6,155 nucleotides of DNA from Saprospiraceae bacterium (GTDB lineage Bacteria; Bacteroidota; Bacteroidia; Chitinophagales; Saprospiraceae). Positions within the stretch are counted from its first letter, which is position 1. Each line of letters starts with the position of its first letter. The notes beneath the pieces were generated by a model. It was not told the DNA's origin, did not search any database, and worked only from the letters and a program-made list of their open reading frames with translations. Location of the stretch: the NCBI GenBank assembly GCA_020528935.1, contig JAJDFU010000232.1, positions 1 through 6,155 of the forward strand. The letters are read 5' to 3'. A program made the translations under genes and the position numbers. Below are positions 1 through 4,567 of the stretch, piece after piece.

Positions 1-350
1 TGATTGTAAGTACCCCCATACAGAGTAGAGGCCGACTCGACATTACCGCCGGCCTGAAGGATGTTATTCATGGCGATTAATTGAGCTGCCTGCCCGGAGC
101 TGACCGCCAGGGCAGCCACTCCGCCTTCCAGGGCAGCCACCCGCCGTTCAAACACATCCGTAGTGGGATTCATGATGCGGGTGTAGATGTTGCCAAACTC
201 CTGCAAAGCAAAGAGCTTTGCTCCATGTTCGGAATCCTTAAAGGTAAAGGAGGTGGTTTGGTAAATAGGCACAGCCCGCGAACGGGTAGTACCTTCTACT
301 TCTTCCTGCCCTGCATGCAGTTGCAGGGTGTCAAAATGCAGAGTGGACAT
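1..350 (-). CDS. metY: O-acetylhomoserine sulfhydrylase (aminocarboxypropyltransferase), N-terminal part only
   Basis: This is the first 116 codons of a Cys/Met-metabolism PLP enzyme (fold type I), cut by the left window edge. The family condenses O-acetylhomoserine with sulfide to give homocysteine in the cytoplasm, the direct-sulfhydrylation route to methionine. Visible family features: the start MSTLHFDTLQLHAGQ, then PIYQTTSF (28-35), YTRIMNPT (56-63; Tyr56 and Arg58 are the usual PLP-phosphate contacts donated to the neighbouring subunit), SSGQAA (84-89) and YGGTYN (111-116). The catalytic PLP lysine lies in the missing part. The ATG at 348-350 has no Shine-Dalgarno sequence, which is common in Bacteroidota. 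A SAM-I riboswitch about 225 bases upstream on the same strand independently supports a methionine-pathway role. A related gamma-family enzyme (MetB/MetZ type) is less likely because of the YGGTYN motif. Confidence 0.92.
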   Translation of the reverse strand, partial: MSTLHFDTLQLHAGQEEVEGTTRSRAVPIYQTTSFTFKDSEHGAKLFALQEFGNIYTRIMNPTTDVFERRVAALEGGVAALAVSSGQAAQLIAMNNILQAGGNVESASTLYGGTYN

Positions 351-389
351 GACAAAGAAATTTATACGGATGAAAAAAGAGAATGCAGC

Positions 390-426
390 AAAAGCGTTCC
401 TAATCCCCGAACGGAAAGAGAACCGC
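390..426 (-). terminator. Possible attenuator hairpin in the metY leader
   Basis: On the minus strand GC(G)GTTC (426-420) can pair with GAACGC (399-394), with one bulged G and a G·T wobble beyond. A small inner CC/GG stem is possible, and four T residues (393-390) follow. This resembles a weak intrinsic terminator between the leader ORF and metY. The 5' arm AGCGG (427-423) is also complementary to CCGCT (495-491) inside the leader ORF, so a competing structure is possible. The T-run is short and the alternative stem has only 5 bp, so this is tentative. Confidence 0.25.
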
Positions 427-463
427 TGGGAAGCACCTTCGCATCAGATGGAAGGAGGTCGTT

Positions 464-565
464 TCAGCAACAACAACAACAGTGGCCGGAAGCGGAAAAA
501 GCAAAACCGGTCCAGCTCGTGGATGGGGGAAAAGCGTTGAATTGGGCGGGAACTAGCATTGACAT
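464..565 (-). CDS. Candidate polycysteine leader peptide (33 aa)
   Basis: On the minus strand, between the SAM-I riboswitch and metY, an ATG at 565 opens 33 codons that end Gly-His-Cys-Cys-Cys-Cys-Cys followed by TGA (466-464). The peptide starts MSMLVPAQFNAF. A GGAG (573-570) lies 4 bases upstream of the ATG and directly abuts the 3' strand of riboswitch helix P1; a second in-frame ATG at 559 would have a spacing of 10. Short upstream ORFs with runs of cysteine codons are known in mycobacteria as cysteine-responsive attenuators of sulfur genes; applying that idea here is inference. Caution: the cysteines come from a (TTG)n-like repeat, which would encode Leu or Val runs in the other frames, so chance is possible. 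It overlaps no other supported gene. Confidence 0.38.
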   Translation of the reverse strand: MSMLVPAQFNAFPPSTSWTGFAFSASGHCCCCC

Positions 566-573
566 GAATCTCC

Positions 574-696
574 GATTTTATATGTCCAGGCACAGTCCTG
601 AAAAAGAACCGCCTGGCGGGACTTGGCACCGTGTGCGTTCTATCCGGTTGCCAGGGTTTCGCAGAGCCCGGTCTCTCTACCCTTCGCTATAAAATC
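574..696 (-). promoter_or_regulatory. SAM-I (S-box) riboswitch controlling metY
   Basis: The minus strand folds by hand into the full SAM-I aptamer. P1 is a perfect 9-bp helix (696-688 with 582-574). P2a is AGGGT (683-679) with ACCCT (657-653). The kink-turn region is AGA (678-676 region) opposite GCGAA. P2b is AGAG (676-673) with CTCT (666-663). P3 is GGC-A-ACCG (652-645) with CGGTGCC (631-625). The junction TGCCAAGTCCCG matches the family's TGCCAATTCCTG. P4 is CCAGGC (616-611) with GCCTGG (591-586), and it has a long apical loop. The pseudoknot is perfect: CGGG in the P2 loop (670-667) with CCCG in J3/4 (620-617). S-box aptamers bind S-adenosylmethionine and usually switch off methionine genes when SAM is abundant. 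The expression platform is not obvious. A GGAG and a short ORF follow P1 immediately, while metY starts about 225 bases downstream. Confidence 0.95.
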
Positions 697-698
697 AA

Positions 699-713
699 GC
701 TGCCGATCGCAGC
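699..713 (-). other. Small hairpin at the 5' end of the metY leader
   Basis: GCTGC and GCAGC form a perfect 5-bp stem around a 5-base loop, just upstream of riboswitch helix P1. If transcription starts about 7 bases after the proposed promoter box (724-731), this hairpin would cap the 5' end of the mRNA. A role in transcript stability is speculative. Confidence 0.3.
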
Positions 714-723
714 GATGATAAGG

Positions 724-755
724 TAAAAGTATAGGGATAACAATAGATTTGCAAG
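724..755 (-). promoter_or_regulatory. Candidate metY promoter, Bacteroidota type
   Basis: On the minus strand CTTG (755-752) is followed 20 bases later by TACTTTTA (731-724), one mismatch from the Bacteroidota -7 consensus TAnnTTTG and at a suitable distance from a -33 TTG. Transcription would begin near 717, about 20 bases before riboswitch P1, so the whole aptamer would be included. This fit of position is the main support. Confidence 0.4.
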
Positions 756-878
756 TCCTCAACTGGAGGAAAACCAAAAAAACAACAGATGATCATGTTT
801 TCAAACCTTACTTATAACTTCTTTTTGAGCTGTATGAAAAATTTAAACTGCTCTATCTGGTTTTTTGCCAACTTTTAA

Positions 879-910
879 TTGGAAGCTTCTTCAAGCCAGG
901 ACTAAATTTT
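879..910 (+). promoter_or_regulatory. Possible promoter of the OsmC-family gene
   Basis: TTG (879-881) and TAAATTTT (903-910, last base off the TAnnTTTG consensus) are 21 bases apart and would start transcription near 917, giving a leader of about 15 bases before the ATG at 932. The region is AT-rich, so such matches arise easily. Confidence 0.25.
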
Positions 911-931
911 TCTGAAAAAAATGTTGTACGC

Positions 932-1360
932 ATGCAAATCGAGATCAAGCGCCTGAACGATCTTTTTCATCTGGAAGCCCAAAACGCGGAAGGCAGGCGG
1001 GTACAGTCCGACGGATCGCCGGTCATAGGCGGTAGCAACCTGGGCATGCGCCCAATGGAAATGTTGCTCTCTTCCCTGGGGAGCTGCACCGCGATCGACG
1101 TGATCCATTTTTTGAAAAAAATGCGCCAGCCCCTGGAAGACATCCAGCTTCGGATCAAGGGCGAGCGAGATGCCAACCGGATGCCCTCCCCGTTCACTCA
1201 TATTCACATTCACTATACCCTCTACGGAGCTTTGGATCCCCAAAAGGCGGAGCGCGCCATACGCATGTCGGCCGAAAAATACTGTTCGGTCTCCCGCCAC
1301 CTGGAAAAGAGCGTCCCCATCAGCTGGGATTTTTCCATTCAGCCGCCTCGTGGGGAATAG
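932..1360 (+). CDS. OsmC/Ohr-family protein (putative thiol peroxidase)
   Basis: A 142-residue protein of normal length for the family. It has the two family cysteines: Cys52 in LLSSLGSCTAIDV, at the start of the long central helix, and Cys118 in EKYCSVSRHLE. An N-terminal beta region precedes the GMRPMEML segment (38-45). OsmC and Ohr proteins are cytoplasmic thiol-dependent peroxidases that reduce organic hydroperoxides. This sequence looks more like the general OsmC/YhfA branch than Ohr, and that branch often lacks a proven substrate. No signal peptide is visible. The ATG at 932 was chosen because the nearby ATG at 921 is out of frame; no Shine-Dalgarno is evident. It is followed by two genes on the same strand, an exported small protein and htpX, which suggests a stress-related group. 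Family assignment is firm; the substrate is unknown. Confidence 0.9.
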   Translation: MQIEIKRLNDLFHLEAQNAEGRRVQSDGSPVIGGSNLGMRPMEMLLSSLGSCTAIDVIHFLKKMRQPLEDIQLRIKGERDANRMPSPFTHIHIHYTLYGALDPQKAERAIRMSAEKYCSVSRHLEKSVPISWDFSIQPPRGE

Positions 1361-1428
1361 CCGGGTGGCGTTCGGCCTTCCTATCCTTCGAGATGCATTT
1401 GCGCTTCCTCAACAAAAAATGACACCCC

Positions 1429-1758
1429 ATGCTATTCGCCCTGCTGATCAGTTTGAGCCTGTGGAGTCCAACAGCTGCTGAAGAGGGGCCGTGCGACCGG
1501 CTCCGCGCCCAGGCCGAACAGATCGATACAGCCTACCGGAAACTGCGCCAACGGTTTGAGAGCGGCCAACTCAAGCCGGAAAAGTATGCGCACAGGCTGA
1601 ACAAGCTCCGGAAAAAGGAGCGAAAGATCCATCAAAAAGCCCGGGACTGCACCTTCGAGGATCAAGAAACCTACAATTACTGGTACCGGGGGCGCCTCAA
1701 GTTTCCAACCCTGGTCCAGCAGGAGCTCGATCGGCTGGAGCGCGAGAAAAAAGAATGA
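1429..1758 (+). CDS. Small exported two-cysteine protein of unknown function
   Basis: A 109-residue protein that I do not recognise. Residues 1-17 (MLFALLISLSLWSPTAA) look like a short signal peptide with likely cleavage after Ala17, but it lacks the usual positive n-region. An in-frame stop at 1420-1422 rules out a longer start, so ATG 1429 is the first possible one. The mature part is highly charged and probably all-helical: Arg/Lys/Glu-rich heptad-like stretches at about 23-72 and a helix at 95-109. It has two cysteines, Cys22 and Cys74, which could form a periplasmic disulfide. Residues 43-63 (FESGQLKPEKYAHRLNKL core) loosely recall short SHOCT-type motifs, but I would not assign that domain. 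It lies 68 bases after the OsmC-family gene and 86 bases before htpX. Confidence 0.75.
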   Translation: MLFALLISLSLWSPTAAEEGPCDRLRAQAEQIDTAYRKLRQRFESGQLKPEKYAHRLNKLRKKERKIHQKARDCTFEDQETYNYWYRGRLKFPTLVQQELDRLEREKKE

Positions 1759-1844
1759 AGGAGGCATGGACAGCCGATCCCCGGCCAAACGTTCGCCCGC
1801 CCTTCGGTGTTTCCCTTTTGAATCTTGTACGGAGAACAAACCTT

Positions 1845-2735
1845 ATGGAAGAAAAACTGCGCGAAAGCCAGTGGAAAAACACGCTACGCACAGGGGCGTT
1901 GGTTTTGGGTATGCTGGCCCTGCTCATCCTGCTCGGCTACACCATTAACGGCCTGTTGGGTATCATCACGGCCGGCATAGTGGGTTTGGTGCTTTTAGTC
2001 TTTGCCAGCCAGGTGCCTTCCCGGGTGATCATGCGCATGCAGGGCGGGCGCCTGCTGAACGAGCAGCAAGCCCCGCAACTTCACTACCTGATCAAACAGC
2101 TGGCAGCCAGAGCCGGGCTTCCCCGCATGCCCCAACTGTATTTCGTGCCATCGCCGGCCCCCAACGCCTTTGCTACCGGCAGCAAGTCCGACCCGGCGAT
2201 TGCCGTCACCCAGGGCTTGTTTCAGCTTCTGGACAACCGCCAGCTCAGCGGCGTGCTGGCCCACGAGATCAGCCATATCCGCAACAACGACCTGAAGCTC
2301 AAGTCCATGGCGGCCATCATGAGCCGCATTACGAATGCCTTTTCCTTTTTCGGGAAGCTGCTGATCTTCATCAACCTTCCCCTGCTCTTCATGGGCGAGG
2401 CGGTGATCAGTTGGTGGGCCATTCTCATTCTGCTGCTGGCGCCTATGGTCAGTGGGCTGTTGTACATGGGGCTGTCGCGCACCCGCGAGTACGATGCCGA
2501 TCTGTCGGCAGCGCGCATTACCGGCGACCCGGAAGGGCTGGCCTCCGCCCTGGAACGCCTCGAACAGCTCAACGGCCAATTGCTTCGCCGCCTGTTGCTC
2601 CCCCGCCGGCGGGCTATGGGGCCGGAAATACTGCGCTCCCACCCCGACACATCGGAGCGCGTGCGCCGCCTGCGCGACCTCATTCCGCGCTACGAACCGC
2701 GCATCCCGTTGCCCGAGCGATTTTTCGTGGCCTGA
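1845..2735 (+). CDS. htpX: HtpX-like membrane zinc metalloprotease (family M48)
   Basis: A 296-residue protein, close to the usual HtpX length. HtpX is an inner-membrane protease with a cytoplasmic active site that degrades damaged membrane proteins, partly overlapping with FtsH. Visible features: two N-terminal hydrophobic segments (about 16-33 and 37-55), a conserved PxLYFVPSPAPNAFATG segment (96-112), the zinc motif HEISH (His140, Glu141, His144), two further membrane segments (about 166-183 and 187-208), the third zinc ligand Glu215 in SRTREYDAD, and a C-terminal SHPDTSERVRRL (265-276). The reading frame is open upstream to an ATG at 1755 overlapping the previous gene's stop, but ATG 1845 is preferred: GGAGAAC lies 8 bases upstream, and the 30-residue extension has no membrane or family character. 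It converges on the minus-strand EAD11-like gene, with 4 bases between stop codons. Confidence 0.93.
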   Translation: MEEKLRESQWKNTLRTGALVLGMLALLILLGYTINGLLGIITAGIVGLVLLVFASQVPSRVIMRMQGGRLLNEQQAPQLHYLIKQLAARAGLPRMPQLYFVPSPAPNAFATGSKSDPAIAVTQGLFQLLDNRQLSGVLAHEISHIRNNDLKLKSMAAIMSRITNAFSFFGKLLIFINLPLLFMGEAVISWWAILILLLAPMVSGLLYMGLSRTREYDADLSAARITGDPEGLASALERLEQLNGQLLRRLLLPRRRAMGPEILRSHPDTSERVRRLRDLIPRYEPRIPLPERFFVA

Positions 2736-2739
2736 GCGC

Positions 2740-3918
2740 CTATTTTTTCCAGGTTTTCTTGTACGGTTTGAACTCGCGGTGAAAGGTCTTTCGATCCTCG
2801 CCGCCGTAGAAGCTGAACCGGATCTGATTGGACGTGAACGTAGCCGGTGCGCTGTCGGCAACCTTTAGCGTGCAACGGGTTACCTTGTTGCCCCGGTAGA
2901 CCCGGCCCGGATTGTGGGCGTAATAGGATGAAGCCTTCCCGTCGTTGGCCATGACGGCAGACACGAAGGCCGGCTCGCCCCGGGAGCCGTCGTAGTAGTA
3001 GCGAACATCGATGACCATCATCTTATCCGTCTGGTGGCTCACGTTGAAGCTGCGCACGCGGGCACAGCCCTTACACAATCCGCTTTCGGCCCGCTGCGAT
3101 TCGGCTTCCTCCTGGCGAATCATCTCCAAGCGCTTGCGTGCCTGGGCAGCGTAGGTGCCGTTGGGGAAGGCCTTTAGGTAAGCCGCATAGGCATCGGCCG
3201 TATTGCGCCGTTGGGCTGCGTCGAAGGCCTTCCTGTCCTTTTCGGTGCCTTCCATTTCGGCGATGCGCTTCTTGGCCTCTCCGACAAATCGGCCGTCAGG
3301 GAATGCTTTGAGGTATTCGTAATAAGCCCGAAGCGTGTTGGTCTGCCGGGCTTCTTTGAAAGCGGCCTCGTCGGCCCGGGCTCCGCTGTCTTCCACCCGG
3401 GAGTCGGGCGCGGGCGGCTCCGGGCTTCGCCGGTCGGTCCGGCTGCCCCCGGGCTCAGCGGCATCGGTCCCGGCTTTGCCTTCGGGTTCGGCAGCTTCCA
3501 CCTGGGCCTGTTGGGGCTCGCTCGTTTTGCTGAACTGCCAGATGAGCAAGCCGGCCAGCAAGACCCCCAACACCGCGAGAAGAATGAAAAGATTGGTGCG
3601 CGAAGCGGGCCGGACCAAAGCCCCCTGTGGCGGCGGCGCAGGTGTCGCCTCCTGCTCTTCGGCCGGACGGGTGTCCACCTTTTGAAGGATGAGCAGGATG
3701 GCATTGCTGATCTGGTTGTGCTCCAGGGTGGCATCCTCCTGGTTGATGAGGCCGCGGGCCTCGCGGTTCTGCAGGGCGTTGATGCGGCGTTTGAGGTCCA
3801 GCACCTCGTAGTACAGCTTCCTGTGCTCAATATGGGTCAGCAGAAGATCGATGCAGGCTTCCGTCTTGCCCTGAGCAAAGAGCTCTTTGGCTTGTACGAT
3901 GAAATTTGGCGGGGCCAT
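2740..3918 (-). CDS. EAD11-like membrane protein with tandem helical repeats and C-terminal CxxC domain
   Basis: A 392-residue protein with clear modular structure. Residues 5-83 resemble Effector-Associated Domain 11: a helical pattern with LFAQGKTEACIDLLL, RRINALQNREARGLI and EHNQISNAILLILQ. EADs are death-domain-like adaptors of bacterial conflict systems that recruit effectors by homotypic contact. A single TM helix follows (about 108-129), with Arg103 and Arg107 before it, favouring a cytoplasmic N-terminus. Then comes a Pro/Glu/Gly-rich linker (130-182) and two repeats (183-221 and 228-266) sharing F.EA..xNT..AYY.YLKAFPxG....A.KR. The C-terminal domain (about 282-392), probably beta-rich, has CKGC (282-285) and Cys349; I do not recognise it. 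No protease, CHAT, caspase or nuclease motif is visible. It sits 28 bases after a pyrophosphohydrolase gene, probably co-transcribed. No Shine-Dalgarno is seen. A non-defence role as an envelope sensor is possible. Confidence 0.85.
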   Translation of the reverse strand: MAPPNFIVQAKELFAQGKTEACIDLLLTHIEHRKLYYEVLDLKRRINALQNREARGLINQEDATLEHNQISNAILLILQKVDTRPAEEQEATPAPPPQGALVRPASRTNLFILLAVLGVLLAGLLIWQFSKTSEPQQAQVEAAEPEGKAGTDAAEPGGSRTDRRSPEPPAPDSRVEDSGARADEAAFKEARQTNTLRAYYEYLKAFPDGRFVGEAKKRIAEMEGTEKDRKAFDAAQRRNTADAYAAYLKAFPNGTYAAQARKRLEMIRQEEAESQRAESGLCKGCARVRSFNVSHQTDKMMVIDVRYYYDGSRGEPAFVSAVMANDGKASSYYAHNPGRVYRGNKVTRCTLKVADSAPATFTSNQIRFSFYGGEDRKTFHREFKPYKKTWKK

Positions 3919-3946
3919 ATGGTAGTTATTCTTGGGTTGGGGCCGG

Positions 3947-4423
3947 CTATTCGTCCAACAGTGCCCTTAAGTCGGCTGGGGAGTAATTTACGGATTTTAA
4001 GGTTTTGTGGTCTTCATCGCGAAAGACCAGCCAGTGTCCGTCCACTTCTTCGATGTGAGACCGAAAGCCGCGTTTGCGTTCGTAATACCGCTGGGTGGCT
4101 TCGGCCTCCTCCCGGCTGGCACAGGACTTGCTCATGTTCGAACGCTGTACTTCGTCGAAGAGGGCCTTGAACTTCTCGCCCAGCCCGAACTCCAGTACAG
4201 CTCCGCTGAGCACGTATTGCAGATCGCAAAGGGCATCGGCGATCTCCACCAGATCGCGATCGGCGATGGCCTGTTCCAACTCGCGCAGTTCCTCGGCCAG
4301 CAGATTGACCCGCAAGCGGCAGCGCGCTTCGGAAGGAATGCCGGGCTCGGGCCGGATGGGATGCTGAAAGGTGCGGTGAAATTCGGCTACCTGATTGAGG
4401 GCATCGGGCGATTCAAAGGGCAT
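3947..4423 (-). CDS. MazG/PRA-PH-like nucleoside triphosphate pyrophosphohydrolase
   Basis: A 158-residue all-helical NTP-pyrophosphatase-fold protein. The metal-binding pattern is visible: AEELRELE (43-50; Glu44, Glu45, Glu48) followed by EIADALCDLQYV (60-71; Glu60, Asp63, Asp67). After it come FDEVQRSNMSKSC (89-101) and the C-terminal tail VFRDEDHKTLKSVNYSPADL (133-152), both typical of the Bacteroidota/phage type related to phosphoribosyl-ATP pyrophosphohydrolase. Such enzymes hydrolyse NTPs or modified nucleotides to NMP plus pyrophosphate in the cytoplasm. The actual substrate cannot be read from sequence, and a HisE role is unlikely without his neighbours. The ATG at 4423 is preferred; an in-frame TTG at 4450 would add nine residues without family character. 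It is first in a probable two-gene leftward operon with the EAD11-like gene and is divergent from speA. Confidence 0.88.
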   Translation of the reverse strand: MPFESPDALNQVAEFHRTFQHPIRPEPGIPSEARCRLRVNLLAEELRELEQAIADRDLVEIADALCDLQYVLSGAVLEFGLGEKFKALFDEVQRSNMSKSCASREEAEATQRYYERKRGFRSHIEEVDGHWLVFRDEDHKTLKSVNYSPADLRALLDE

Positions 4424-4535
4424 AGATCCGGTTTTGGGTGAAGATAGCAAACGCCGGGGTTTACTTGGGATGGGAGCACCTGAAGCTTTGCCCCGGGATC
4501 GCAGAACACAGAGCCGCTTTTCGTGTTTTTTACTC

Positions 4536-4543
4536 TACTTTTG
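4536..4543 (+). promoter_or_regulatory. speA promoter -7 box (TAnnTTTG)
   Basis: TACTTTTG is a perfect match to the Bacteroidota -7 consensus. It would start transcription near 4550, about 18 bases before the ATG at 4568. No convincing -33 TTG is seen at the expected distance. The box lies within the reading frame that opens at GTG 4523, which argues that translation does not begin there. Confidence 0.5.
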
Positions 4544-4567
4544 CCCTGCATCGGGCATGTCGAACCC

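Larger units (their letters stand above)
351..931. other. Intergenic regulatory region between metY and the OsmC-family gene
   Basis: This 581-base gap separates two divergent genes. The metY half (351-755) is almost fully explained by a promoter, a SAM-I riboswitch, a candidate polycysteine leader ORF and a weak hairpin, all on the minus strand. The remainder (756-931) is AT-rich, with no long ORF on either strand, and probably holds the promoter of the rightward gene. A small imperfect CAA/TTG repeat lies at 465-482; on the minus strand it forms the cysteine codons of the leader ORF. Confidence 0.7.

Noticed and set aside
207..222. Near-perfect palindrome AGCAAAG-AG-CTTTGCT
   Set aside because: It lies within conserved metY coding sequence (residues around KLFAL), so codon content explains it.
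452..459. Plus-strand AAGGAGGT, a perfect Shine-Dalgarno sequence
   Set aside because: No start codon follows at a usable distance. On the minus strand it reads as a CCTCC that could pair with the leader GGAG at 573-570, but that is only 4 bp.
81..692. 203-codon plus-strand ORF over the metY start and leader
   Set aside because: It is antisense to metY codons with clear family motifs and to the folded SAM-I aptamer. Its translation is low-complexity and resembles no protein.
789..878. 29-codon hydrophobic ORF upstream of the OsmC-family gene
   Set aside because: It has no ribosome site at proper distance (GGAGG is about 20 bases away) and lies in AT-rich sequence where such ORFs arise by chance.
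882..889. GAAGCTTC palindrome before the OsmC-family gene
   Set aside because: An isolated 8-base palindrome in AT-rich sequence; no second copy or conserved spacing supports an operator.
1755..1844. 30-codon upstream extension of htpX, with AAGGAGG at 1758-1764
   Set aside because: The AAGGAGG follows ATG 1755 and is too close to ATG 1766, which is in another frame. The extension lacks HtpX character, and ATG 1845 has its own GGAG.
2743..2748. T6 run after the htpX stop as an intrinsic terminator
   Set aside because: Only a 3-bp stem can be drawn before it, and the run encodes the last Lys codons of the convergent gene.
1995..2861. 288-codon minus-strand ORF opposite htpX
   Set aside because: The sense strand has HEISH and the other HtpX motifs; the antisense product has no recognisable features.
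3211..4170. 319-codon plus-strand ORF opposite the EAD11-like and pyrophosphohydrolase genes
   Set aside because: It spans two genes supported on the other strand, and its Gly/Leu-rich product looks like a shadow.
4424..4450. TTG 4450 as start of the pyrophosphohydrolase
   Set aside because: It would add nine residues without family character; ATG 4423 is a normal start.
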